DNA of 64,000 bases from Bacteroidota bacterium (GCA_016185125.1 JACPOC010000021.1:179518-243517), one strand, 5' to 3'; numbered from the stretch's first letter, positions 1-7,149 are shown. Notes: generated from the letters alone by a model not told the origin. Numbers and translations are program-made.

Positions 1-75
1 GATAAGGACTGCAATCTGATCTTAGACACAGATTCAGGCCAATATAAAATGTTTTTAAATAAAATTAAACTATGA
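1..75 (+). CDS. C-terminal end of an upstream gene (partial)
   Basis: Frame 1 is open from the first base and ends with TGA at 73-75, giving a 24-residue tail (DKDCNLILDTDSG... then FLNKIKL). The stop overlaps the ATG of the next gene at 72 in the classic ATGA arrangement, which supports this being a real coding end and a translationally coupled pair. Too little is left to name the product; the start lies outside the window. Confidence 0.5.
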   Translation, partial: DKDCNLILDTDSGQYKMFLNKIKL

Positions 76-599
76 AATTCATAATCCCTAAATTAATTGC
101 AGTTTTTTTAATCTTTGTGTCCAATATTATTCAGAGTCAGAACGATTTGGATAACATAGTAATGCTTTTTATAAGCACAATAAGCTTGGCTCAACAGGGC
201 CAAAAATGGGCCACCGGAGGTAATGCCAACGGAACCGGCGATTTTTTAGGCACCACCAATAACTTTTCTATAGATTTTAAAACCAATAACACTTTAAAAA
301 TGGTATTGGGTACCGATGGCATCTTAGCAGAATTTTTCGGACAATCAATACTTAAAACAACTCTACTTGAAAACGATATTTTTCTTTCCCCTAATCCTTC
401 AAGTGGTATTTTTAACCTTATTTTGCCGAAACAGAAAATTGAACCGATGGATATCAATATTTATAATGCTTCCTTACAATACATGAAGACAATTACAAGC
501 GAAGGAATAATAGACATACAGACTTACCCTAATGGTATATATTTTATAGAATTTATAATAAATGGGTATAAAACAGTTAGAAAAGCGGTTAAAGTTTAA
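72..599 (+). CDS. Chimeric small secreted protein with T9SS type A sorting domain
   Basis: The 175-residue product starts with a signal peptide (about residues 1-22, ending near IIQSQ). A second signal-peptide-like end follows at about 30-41 (MLFISTISLAQ). Residues about 42-80 (QKWATGGNANGTGDFLG, FKTNNTLKM, GTDG) resemble the N-terminus of the S74-type surface proteins, like the one at 59.9-62.6 kb here. About residue 84 the sequence switches to a type A sorting domain (LSPNPSSGIFNL ... YPNGIYFIEF ... RKAVKV). It reads as a fusion of the front of one exported protein to the tail of another, with the middle lost. It would be exported by Sec and then T9SS. Its ATG overlaps the previous stop, and the next gene starts 4 nt after its stop, so it sits in an operon. 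The function is unknown. Confidence 0.7.
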   Translation: MKFIIPKLIAVFLIFVSNIIQSQNDLDNIVMLFISTISLAQQGQKWATGGNANGTGDFLGTTNNFSIDFKTNNTLKMVLGTDGILAEFFGQSILKTTLLENDIFLSPNPSSGIFNLILPKQKIEPMDINIYNASLQYMKTITSEGIIDIQTYPNGIYFIEFIINGYKTVRKAVKV

Positions 600-602
600 T
601 CT

Positions 603-1274
603 ATGCGTGTCGCGATAGTATTTATTACCTTATTCTGTTCTGTTTGCTTTTCGCAAAAGGATTTTATTGTAAAGATTGAGGTGCTGCCTATAGCCGGATA
701 TATAATTTCAAAAAACGTAAGTTTTGGTATAGTGGGCGAGAAAGGTATTGGCAAAAATTATTCCTTAAATTTTGGTGCCGGAGGAGGACATGCAAAATTA
801 ACATATAGTGCAGGTAAGGGAAATAGAATAGATAGAGGTTATCTGTCTACCTTGTTTTTAAAAAAATATTTTAGCAAAACACGTTATCTTAAAAAGTGGT
901 ATTCAGGTATTTATTTAATTAATTCCTTCAGGCGCACAGATGCCAGCTTTATTGATAGTGCTGCGACGTATTCCAATTACGAATATGGATATGATATCAA
1001 TTATTTAAGCACCGGCTTAATAGGCGGATACCAATTATGCACAATAAACTACCTCACAATTGATTTTTACCTAGGTTTTGGAATACAATACAGAACGCTT
1101 TTAAAAACCAGGTATCAATATAATATTGATGCTGTTAAATCAGAGCGAGCAAGAAGAAGAATAGATCCAAGCCCGGCACTTTCTTTATCAATTGGTTATA
1201 ATTTAAGTGGCTTATACGACCGCTATAAAACAAATAAGCAAAAAAAGAAAGGCATTAACAAACAAACACAATAA
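603..1274 (+). CDS. Putative outer-membrane beta-barrel protein
   Basis: The 223-residue product has a signal peptide (MRVAIVFITLFCSVCFSQ, cleavage near residue 18). Alternating hydrophobic/aromatic strands follow, with Gly-rich turns (FGAGGGHAKLTYSAG, GLIGGYQLCTINYLTIDFY, LGFGIQYR), which is the look of a small outer-membrane barrel of the DUF3575 kind. The tail is very basic (KTNKQKKKGINKQTQ) and does not end in the aromatic residue typical of barrels. The ATG lies 3 nt after the preceding stop, so the two are probably co-transcribed. No enzymatic motif is visible; the barrel call is from composition only. Confidence 0.6.
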   Translation: MRVAIVFITLFCSVCFSQKDFIVKIEVLPIAGYIISKNVSFGIVGEKGIGKNYSLNFGAGGGHAKLTYSAGKGNRIDRGYLSTLFLKKYFSKTRYLKKWYSGIYLINSFRRTDASFIDSAATYSNYEYGYDINYLSTGLIGGYQLCTINYLTIDFYLGFGIQYRTLLKTRYQYNIDAVKSERARRRIDPSPALSLSIGYNLSGLYDRYKTNKQKKKGINKQTQ

Positions 1275-1318
1275 ACCCCCACCATCAACCGTTATTATCG
1301 TATATAAACCCATAAAAA
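1269..1318 (+). promoter_or_regulatory. Conserved leader, copy A
   Basis: This block begins CAATAAACCCCC and ends with the 17-mer ATATAAACCCATAAAAA at 1302-1318. It sits exactly 10 nt before the ATG at 1328. A closely similar block with the same 33-nt internal spacing and the same 10-nt distance lies before the gene at 3964. It is a candidate promoter or translation leader; its action is unknown. Confidence 0.5.
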
Positions 1319-1327
1319 CACATAGCC

Positions 1328-1642
1328 ATGCAAAAACCGTGGATATTTACCAGCAACACCTTTGAGGTGAACACACAGGGCAGTCATAAAAAAATGCTTG
1401 CTCTTGCCGCCGATACCGAGGCCAAATTAAAAACCGAAGCTAACGATCTGGCCATTAACGCGCTTTATCAGGCTTACTTTCCGGTGTATAATATAACCGG
1501 TAAAATAGTTCTACATCACGGATTAACTAATACAAATAACGTTTACATAATAAATACTCAGAACCTTACACCCGGTTTATATCTTATAGGTGTGTTTGCC
1601 GATGGTAAAATGGTTGAGCAACAAAAATTTGTAAAAGAATAA
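1328..1642 (+). CDS. Chimeric 104-aa protein: cytosolic helical N-terminus joined to a T9SS sorting-domain tail
   Basis: Residues 1 to about 54 (MQKPWIFTSNTFEV, SHKKMLALAADTEAKL, ALYQAYFPVY) are helical and have no signal peptide. They resemble the start of a longer Bacteroidota family of unknown function. From about residue 55 the sequence becomes the last 50 residues of a type A sorting domain (NITGKIVLHH ... LTPGLYLIGVF ... MVEQQKFVKE). A T9SS domain without a Sec signal cannot be exported, so this looks like a recombination product, or a decayed gene that kept an open frame. It carries conserved leader copy A directly upstream. Confidence 0.6.
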   Translation: MQKPWIFTSNTFEVNTQGSHKKMLALAADTEAKLKTEANDLAINALYQAYFPVYNITGKIVLHHGLTNTNNVYIINTQNLTPGLYLIGVFADGKMVEQQKFVKE

Positions 1643-1696
1643 ATAAGAAAGAGGGCAATAAAATACCCCCGGTTATAATTAAATTAATTTCTATAG

Positions 1697-2806
1697 ATGC
1701 CAAAAATAATTATCATTTTATATTTTTTTCTTTCGTGTATTAAAACTAATGCTCAAGTACTTAGCGTGCTCAGCGCCACCAATCCTGTTTGTATCGACCA
1801 AATGAACGGTTCGATTACTTTCAGTATTAACGGCACAGCTTTCCCATACACTGCTACTGTTAGTGGCATATGTATCAGTTCAACCCCCATAATCATAAGC
1901 GGCATTACTTCAAATACCTTTACTGTAACAGGCTTGGGTAATTGCAATGCACCTTTTCCACATGCACTCAGTGGGGAGTATATTGTTTCTTTATCTAATA
2001 ACACAAACTCTGTTATAGCTTCTATAACCATATACGTGGCGGGCGTTTACTTTTTTGCTTTGGCAAGTAGCACAGCTAATATAAGCTGTTACAATGCCGC
2101 CGATGCTTACATAAATACATATTTATATGCCTACGGCAATCCGGTACCTGTTTCGCCAAGCTATTTATGGAGTACCGCAACAAATACTAATTATGCCACC
2201 ACGCCTAATATAAGCAATGTGCCACCCGGTACCTATAGCCTAACGGTTACTGATGTTAATGGATGCGTTAACAGTAATTCAGCATCAATAACGTTTACCA
2301 ATCCTACCCCGGTTGTTCTATCACATAGTCTTAATCAACCCGCAACACCCTCCTGTTGCAATGGCAATATCACTTTTTCGGCAAGCGGTGGCACTCCGGG
2401 CGGGGCATCTTCTTATACATTTTCCACCGTTCCGGCAATAGCCTCTTATACTTCGGTTTGCCAAGGTACCTACACATTAACCGCCGCCGACAATAATAAT
2501 TGTAAAAATTCATACAGCCTCAGTGTAAGCTGCATTACAAGTATTAAGGAAAGTGAGTTAGAAAGCTCAGGGTTTACACTTTACCCAAATCCAACCAACG
2601 GTCGCTTTACCATTGAGTTGAGTGATGAAAAACGCTTGCCTACCTTTATAAGCATACAAACAGCTATGGGAGAGGAAATAATACGCCTGCCAATAGATAC
2701 ACCTAAAATGGATATATATGTACAAGAACTTCCACCGGGCATTTATTTTATTAAAGTGCTTAATAAAAAAGTTGCCACTCCATCTAAAAAACTAATTATT
2801 AATTAA
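1697..2806 (+). CDS. Secreted SprB-repeat-like protein with T9SS type A sorting domain
   Basis: The 369-residue product has a signal peptide (residues 1-19, MPKIIIILYFF ... NAQ). Cys-containing Ig-like/SprB-type modules follow (NPVCIDQMNGSITFSING; ISCYNAADAYIN; LWSTATNTNYAT ... PGTYSLTVTDVNGC; PSCCNGNITFSASGGTPGG). The C-terminus is a type A sorting domain (FTLYPNPTNGRFTIEL ... LPPGIYFIKVLN ... KKLIIN). SprB-type repeats occur in Bacteroidota surface adhesins. The next gene is a close paralogue of the same length and shares an 87-bp almost identical stretch. The start is the first ATG, 55 nt after the previous gene. Confidence 0.82.
   Translation: MPKIIIILYFFLSCIKTNAQVLSVLSATNPVCIDQMNGSITFSINGTAFPYTATVSGICISSTPIIISGITSNTFTVTGLGNCNAPFPHALSGEYIVSLSNNTNSVIASITIYVAGVYFFALASSTANISCYNAADAYINTYLYAYGNPVPVSPSYLWSTATNTNYATTPNISNVPPGTYSLTVTDVNGCVNSNSASITFTNPTPVVLSHSLNQPATPSCCNGNITFSASGGTPGGASSYTFSTVPAIASYTSVCQGTYTLTAADNNNCKNSYSLSVSCITSIKESELESSGFTLYPNPTNGRFTIELSDEKRLPTFISIQTAMGEEIIRLPIDTPKMDIYVQELPPGIYFIKVLNKKVATPSKKLIIN
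2354..2440 (+). repeat. 87-bp near-identical repeat, copy 1
   Basis: Bases 2354-2440 match 3454-3540 at an offset of 1100 with one difference (C at 2428, T at 3528). The flanks diverge much more. The tract encodes the CCNGNITFSASGGTPGG module in both paralogues and the single difference is synonymous, so it looks like recent gene conversion. Confidence 0.85.
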
Positions 2807-2814
2807 AAAACGCT

Positions 2815-3903
2815 ATGAGAAAATTAATTTATTGTATAACCTTATTTTTACTGTGCAGTAAAACTTTTGCCCAGGCAATTACTTTGCTTGGCACTGCAAG
2901 TAACACCTGCACCAATGATTATAACGGCTCAGCAACTTTTAGCCTGGGCATCAATACTTATCCCTATTCGGCAGTGGTGGCGGGCATTTGTAATACGGTA
3001 AATGTAAGTGCCATAAATTCATCTACGTTTACCGTTAATAATCTGGGCACATGCATTTTCAACTCTCAACAAATTGGTCCTTATAATCAATATACACTAA
3101 CCTTAAAAGATAATGCGAATGCCATTGTAGGCAGTTTAACTTTTACAATAGGCTCCACCTACCCTTATTTTCTTTTGCAGCCCGGTTATTATAATAATAT
3201 AACCTGTAATAATGCGAATAACGGCAGTACAAGTTTTGCCCCTATATATGGCACCGGCCCCTTCTCCTACCTTTGGGCAAGCTCTACTAATAGTGCTTAT
3301 GCCACAACAAATTATATAAATAACGCTTCCCCCGGTTGGTATACACTCACTGCAACCGATGCTTATGGCTGTAAAATGGTGAGTGGAGTAAGTTTTTATA
3401 ACCCCACGCCCGTGGTTTTAAGCTATTCTATAAACGCGCCCGGCCAACCCGGGTGTTGCAATGGCAATATCACTTTTTCGGCAAGCGGTGGCACTCCGGG
3501 CGGGGCATCTTCTTATACATTTTCCACTGTTCCGGCAATATCTTCCTATACAGCCGTTTGTCAGGGAACCTACACATTAACCGCCGCCGATAAAAATGAT
3601 TGTAAAGATTGGAGCACCGTTATTATAAGTTGTGTTACGGGCATTGCCGAAAACGGAACAGAAAACTCAAGGTTGACGCTATACCCCAACCCTAACAACG
3701 GCCAGTTCCAGCTTCAACTAAGCGAATATGAAGAGTTACCGGCTTCCATCAGCATTAAAAACATATTGGGTCAGGTTGTTTTAAATATGGATGTTACATC
3801 TAATAATACAAAGGTAGATTTAAACGATTCGCCTAAGGGAATTTATATGGCACTTATCAATTTTAAAGAATACACAATCACCAAAAAAATAATTAAAGAG
3901 TAA
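2815..3903 (+). CDS. Secreted SprB-repeat-like protein with T9SS type A sorting domain (paralogue)
   Basis: The 362-residue product has a signal peptide (MRKLIYCITLFLLCSKTFAQ). It has the same module order as the preceding gene: a Cys-containing module (NTCTNDYNGSATFSLG), a second one (ITCNNANNGSTSFAPIYG), then PGWYTLTATDAYGCK, then the shared CCNGNITFSASGG module. The type A sorting domain follows (LTLYPNPNNGQFQLQL ... SPKGIYMALINF ... TKKIIKE). It starts 8 nt after the upstream stop, indicating tandem duplication within one operon. It is predicted to be a surface-attached or secreted adhesin-like protein; no ligand can be inferred. Confidence 0.82.
   Translation: MRKLIYCITLFLLCSKTFAQAITLLGTASNTCTNDYNGSATFSLGINTYPYSAVVAGICNTVNVSAINSSTFTVNNLGTCIFNSQQIGPYNQYTLTLKDNANAIVGSLTFTIGSTYPYFLLQPGYYNNITCNNANNGSTSFAPIYGTGPFSYLWASSTNSAYATTNYINNASPGWYTLTATDAYGCKMVSGVSFYNPTPVVLSYSINAPGQPGCCNGNITFSASGGTPGGASSYTFSTVPAISSYTAVCQGTYTLTAADKNDCKDWSTVIISCVTGIAENGTENSRLTLYPNPNNGQFQLQLSEYEELPASISIKNILGQVVLNMDVTSNNTKVDLNDSPKGIYMALINFKEYTITKKIIKE
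3454..3540 (+). repeat. 87-bp near-identical repeat, copy 2
   Basis: This is the partner of 2354-2440, with one synonymous difference. Sequence immediately outside the tract differs at many positions, including the residues before CCNGN and after FSTVPAI. Confidence 0.85.
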
Positions 3904-3904
3904 A

Positions 3905-3954
3905 CAATAAACCCCACCCATTATCCGTTAAATAAAAATATAAACCCATAAAAA
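3905..3954 (+). promoter_or_regulatory. Conserved leader, copy B
   Basis: This block contains CAATAAACCCC at its start and the 17-mer ATATAAACCCATAAAAA at 3938-3954, 10 nt before the ATG at 3964. It matches the 1269-1318 block in both spacing and position, although the genes behind the two leaders are unrelated in sequence. A shared regulator or shared translational leader is the simplest reading. Confidence 0.5.
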
Positions 3955-3963
3955 TCTAATCTT

Positions 3964-4470
3964 ATGCCTTACAGCAACCTTTCGGCAGCTATCAGCGCAA
4001 ACGCTTTAGCCACCATTAAACAAAAAATTACGGACATTAACAACCTGCTTCCTTTTTTAATTAACCTTACGGAAGAAGAACGACAAACCCTCCCTAAAAT
4101 GGGCGATAAAAGCCTGAGCTTTGTGAATAAAGCCCTGCAGTATGCCGAAGCCAATGCCAGCTTGGTGCCGCCTTATATTAATATTGTTGAATTAAAAAAA
4201 GACCTAAAGCTTACCGAAGACCTCACTTCTATTTTACAGCCTTTAAGCCAACTGCAGGAAGCCTTGGACGATACAACCATGGCTGCAGGAAGCGAGAGTT
4301 ACACGGCCGCCCTTGCGTTTTACGGTTCGGTAAAGCAAGCATCCAAATTAAACATACCGGGTACGCAAACTATTTTTAATGATCTAAAAACCCGCTTTGA
4401 AAATTCTGGAGTTTCGGGTGATGGAGGCGGAGGAAGTAGTACCAATATTAATACACCACCGTCTGCTTAA
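3964..4470 (+). CDS. Small cytosolic helical protein of unknown function (168 aa)
   Basis: There is no signal peptide or membrane segment. The sequence is almost entirely amphipathic helix (AISANALATIKQKITDINN, TEEERQTLPKMGDKSLSFV, QPLSQLQEALDDTTMAAGS, SYTAALAFYGSVKQASK). It ends in a flexible Gly/Ser tail (SGDGGGGSSTNINTPPSA). From memory, similar 160-170 aa proteins occur scattered in Bacteroidota, with no assigned role; I could not check this. It follows two T9SS proteins, has its own conserved leader, and is the last gene before a strong terminator. Confidence 0.7.
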   Translation: MPYSNLSAAISANALATIKQKITDINNLLPFLINLTEEERQTLPKMGDKSLSFVNKALQYAEANASLVPPYINIVELKKDLKLTEDLTSILQPLSQLQEALDDTTMAAGSESYTAALAFYGSVKQASKLNIPGTQTIFNDLKTRFENSGVSGDGGGGSSTNINTPPSA

Positions 4471-4484
4471 TTATAAAAAGAGTC

Positions 4485-4520
4485 AAAGCTTGCTGAACTT
4501 ACAATCAGCAAGCTTTTTTT
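4485..4520 (+). terminator. Rho-independent terminator of the 72-4470 cluster
   Basis: A perfect 12-bp stem, AAAGCTTGCTGA (4485-4496) with TCAGCAAGCTTT (4505-4516), has an 8-nt loop and runs into a T tract to 4520. It lies 15 nt after the stop of the 168-aa gene. Confidence 0.85.
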
Positions 4521-4780
4521 ATGACCCTCTCGAGGCCCTCAAAAAGTCATTTTTAATTTTTCATTTAGTTACAAAATTGACATCACATTTTATTAAAAAT
4601 GTCTCTTTTCTTTTTGCTTGACCAAAAAGAAACAAAAGTTAAGGCAGCATAAAATTTCCCTAAACTCTTTTTTAATGTTTAAGCCGAGTCTTGGAACTCG
4701 CCCATACGGAAACATTTTGGGCTCTAACAGCCAAGCCTCCCGCACAACCTTTCTCAAAGACCGGATGTAAGGCTCCGGTA
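4521..4780. other. Intergenic segment before the 21-bp array
   Basis: No convincing gene is present. The stretch near 4605-4640 contains TTTTTGCTTGACCAAAAAG followed by AAACAAAAG, which has partial dyad symmetry. The part from about 4683 (GAGTCTTGGAACTCGCCC, then a Pro/Ala-like GC-richer stretch) differs in composition from the AT-rich surroundings and runs directly into the repeat array. I suspect it is the flank of a dispersed intergenic element, but only one copy is in this window. Confidence 0.35.
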
Positions 4781-5091
4781 ATCGAGCTTATTAACCTCCG
4801 TTTCCAGCTTATTAACCCCCACTTCCCCGTTAAAAACACCGGCAACCTCACTTTTAGGCAGGCACTCCGGGTTATTAACCTCCCCTTCGGGGTTAAAAGG
4901 GAGGCACGCGAGGTTATTAACCCCGTTTGCCAGGTTATTAACCCCGCACGCGCAGTTAAAAGGGAGGCACGCGAGGCTTTTAACTCCGTTTGCGAGGCTT
5001 TTAACTCCGGCTGTCAGGTTTTTTGGGGGGCGTGTCAGGTTATTAAGCCCGCGTGTCAGGTTATTAACCCCGCCATCGGAGTTTTGAAGTA
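4781..5091 (-). repeat. 15-unit, 21-bp tandem array with a 63-bp higher-order period
   Basis: The core (G)TTATTAAC or its variants TTAAAAG and CTTTTAAC recurs at 4788, 4809, 4830, (4851), 4872, 4893, 4914, 4935, 4956, 4977, 4998, 5019, 5040, 5061 and 5082. The step is always exactly 21 bp, with no indel. The 63-bp super-period shows as GGGAGGCACGCGAGG at 4899 and again at 4962. Both strands stay open. On the minus strand from ATG 5152 the units read as heptapeptides such as GVNNLTR, GLNNLTR, GVKSLAN, GVKSLAC, LPFNCAC, GVNNLAN, GVNNLAC and LPFNPEG. On the plus strand they read VINPVCQ, VINPARA, VKREARE. A 132-aa minus-strand product (5152 to 4754) is possible. Strand and expression are uncertain. 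Confidence 0.8.
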
Positions 5092-5144
5092 CCCCCCCCC
5101 ACCTATATAGGTACCCCCCCCCCACCTCGGAAGTACCCCCCCCC
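5092..5144 (-). repeat. Three G9-G10 tracts at 22-bp spacing (plus strand shows C)
   Basis: Plus-strand C runs lie at 5092-5100 (9), 5114-5123 (10) and 5136-5144 (9). Each is preceded by GTA, so the GTAC starts are at 5089, 5111 and 5133. Between the first two runs is a perfect 12-bp palindrome, ACCTATATAGGT (5101-5112). Runs this long are prone to slippage and could fold as G-quadruplex on the minus strand. They fall just after the only ATG (5150-5152) of the minus-strand repeat frame, so changes in run length would switch that frame. Confidence 0.75.
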
Positions 5145-5219
5145 GGCTTCATAAATGTTAAATTTGTTAAAGAGTTTTAAAGTTCGGGTCAGATAAAAGC
5201 AAATACATTCATTAGCCCG

Positions 5220-5627
5220 CTACTTCTCCCCCATTTGTATTTTTTCACGAACTTGGTCAGGTATGTTTACTTTGGTATGAAGTTCGTAATCATAAATAAC
5301 AAGCACATCGGTTGCTTCCGCTGAAATTTGGTTATTCTGATCCAGTATCAAATGATTTAACTGCAGGCTGGTGTTTTTTATCCACTCCACTTTTGTTTTT
5401 ACAAGAATAGTTCCCGGATAAAATAAAGGTTTTTTAAACCTACAAGAGCTGGCGGCTACGGCAAAGCTTAATTTATCGTGTGCATTGTAGGTATTAATGC
5501 CTATTAATTGGCAATAATTTACCCGTGCCGCCTGAATGTATTTAAAATAAGCTACATTATTAATATGGCCGAAGAGATCCATTTCGCTCCAGTCTAATTG
5601 TATTTTTAATTCGGTAGTGTGCTCCAT
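5220..5627 (-). CDS. Acyl-CoA thioesterase (hotdog fold, YbgC/4HBT type)
   Basis: The product has about 135 residues from the ATG at 5627. That start is preferred over an upstream TTG because it begins MEHTTELKIQLDWSEMD, the usual start of the family. The sequence carries the 4HBT signature with the catalytic Asp in the first strand-helix (WSEMDLFGHINNVAYFKY), followed by ARVNYCQ and the SCRFKKPLFYPG strand. The family hydrolyses acyl-CoA thioesters in the cytosol; the substrate cannot be read from sequence. The ATG lies one base past the gltX stop, so it is the downstream partner in a gltX operon. Confidence 0.85.
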   Translation of the reverse strand: MEHTTELKIQLDWSEMDLFGHINNVAYFKYIQAARVNYCQLIGINTYNAHDKLSFAVAASSCRFKKPLFYPGTILVKTKVEWIKNTSLQLNHLILDQNNQISAEATDVLVIYDYELHTKVNIPDQVREKIQMGEK

Positions 5628-5628
5628 T

Positions 5629-7143
5629 TTATAATTTGGAAAGCGCCGTTTCAATCCTGTTTAATGTTTCTGATTTTCCAATAAGGGCGAGCATATCAAA
5701 TAACTGCGGGCCCCCGGCAACACCGGTTACCAAAACTCTAAGCAACTGCATATCAATTTTACCAAGTTCCGCTTCGGCCTCATGAAAACTGGTGGTAATA
5801 GTTTCTACCTTCCACTCCTTTACTGTTTTAAATTTGGCGTAAACAGAAGTAAAAAGTGTTTTACTCTCCGGCTTCCATTTTTTTGCCATTACTTTTTCAT
5901 CGTAAAGCGTTGGCGATTCAAAAACATATTTTCCCTGCTCCCAAAATTCATGCACAAACTGAACTTTTTCTTTTACCAGTTTGCAGAATGAAACTACAAA
6001 TTCATTATCGCGATTATATCCTTTTTCCTGTAACACCGGTTTAAAATAATCGGCCAATTCCTGATCGGTTTTTTTACGCAAGTATTGCTGATTAAACCAT
6101 TTTGCTTTTTCAGGATCGAATTTAGCGCCGCTTTTATGCACGCGTTCAAAATCGAATAACTTTGCAAGTTCGGCTACCGAAAATATTTCTTCATTGGTGC
6201 CGGGGTTCCAACCTAAAAGCGCAAGAATATTAATAAACGCTTCAGGATAATAACCGGCCTCTTTATAACCAATGTAGGGCGCTGTTTCCCGGGGATCTTG
6301 CCAGCTTAATGGAAATACCGGGAACCTTGCTTCACGCTTTGAAATTTTACCGTTTCCATCAGGATTTAAAATTAAAGGAAGATGAGCCAGCTTGGGCATT
6401 TGGTCTTCCAATCCTAAATAACGGTATATTAAAATATGGGCCGGAGCGCTTGGCAGCCACTCTTCTCCCCTTACCGCATGCGAAATTTCCATTTCAATAT
6501 CATCCACAATATGCGCTAAATGATAGGTAGGCATGCCATCGCTTTTTAAAAGCACTTTATCATCCACCTGAGAAGAATTAACAGTAACCCATCCGCGAAT
6601 AATATCGTTGAAACGAATTTCTTCATTGCGCGGAACCTTTAAACGCACCACATGTTTGGTTTTGCTTTCTACTAAATTTTTCACTTCATCTTCTGCCAAA
6701 GTAAGCGAATTGCGCATATTTTGCCTGGTAACAGCGTTATATTGCGGGGCTGCTACTTTGGCCGCTTCTAATCGCTTTCGCATCGCATCCAGTTCTTCTT
6801 CGGTATCAAAAGCGTAATAAGCATGCCCCGAAGCAACCAGTTTATCGGCATACTTTTGATAAATACCCAATTCCTTCCTTTCACTTTGTCGGTAAGGTTG
6901 ATGAATACCGTTGCCAAAACCTACCCCTTCATTGGGCTCAATGCCGCACCATTTTAAAGCGGCCACAATATATTCTTCGGCTCCTTTTACAAAACGATTT
7001 TGATCCGTATCTTCTATTCTTAAAATAAAATCGCCGCCATGTTTTTTAGCAAATAAATAATTAAATAACGCCGTTCTTACTCCGCCCATGTGCAAACCAC
7101 CTGTGGGACTAGGGGCAAAACGTACCCGAACTCTTTTTTCCAT
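5629..7143 (-). CDS. gltX: Glutamyl-tRNA synthetase
   Basis: It charges tRNA-Glu with glutamate in the cytosol. The product is about 504 aa, normal for the family. The class I 'HIGH'-type motif is in RFAPSPTGGLHMGGVRTA near the start, followed by LRIEDTDQNR. The 'KMSKS'-type loop is KISKREA near residue 270. A helical anticodon-binding C-terminal half follows. The ATG at 7143 is chosen over an in-frame TTG at 7152 because MEKRVRVRFAPSPTG is the family start. A TAnnTTTG box lies just upstream. Transcription is divergent from the gene at 7240, and the thioesterase follows after 1 nt. Confidence 0.97.
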   Translation of the reverse strand: MEKRVRVRFAPSPTGGLHMGGVRTALFNYLFAKKHGGDFILRIEDTDQNRFVKGAEEYIVAALKWCGIEPNEGVGFGNGIHQPYRQSERKELGIYQKYADKLVASGHAYYAFDTEEELDAMRKRLEAAKVAAPQYNAVTRQNMRNSLTLAEDEVKNLVESKTKHVVRLKVPRNEEIRFNDIIRGWVTVNSSQVDDKVLLKSDGMPTYHLAHIVDDIEMEISHAVRGEEWLPSAPAHILIYRYLGLEDQMPKLAHLPLILNPDGNGKISKREARFPVFPLSWQDPRETAPYIGYKEAGYYPEAFINILALLGWNPGTNEEIFSVAELAKLFDFERVHKSGAKFDPEKAKWFNQQYLRKKTDQELADYFKPVLQEKGYNRDNEFVVSFCKLVKEKVQFVHEFWEQGKYVFESPTLYDEKVMAKKWKPESKTLFTSVYAKFKTVKEWKVETITTSFHEAEAELGKIDMQLLRVLVTGVAGGPQLFDMLALIGKSETLNRIETALSKL

Positions 7144-7149
7144 AGGTGG

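Noticed and set aside
4397..4621. 74-codon plus-strand frame after the 168-aa gene
   Set aside because: It overlaps the end of the gene in another frame, runs through the terminator hairpin and has no coding-like sequence.
4781..5091. CRISPR array
   Set aside because: The units are contiguous 21-bp repeats without unique spacers, diverged among themselves, and no cas gene is in the window.
4691..5110. Plus-strand 139-codon frame over the 21-bp array as a normal gene
   Set aside because: Any 21-bp repeat without stops is open in the same frame throughout. The minus strand is equally open, so the frame alone is not evidence; it is reported as a repeat instead.
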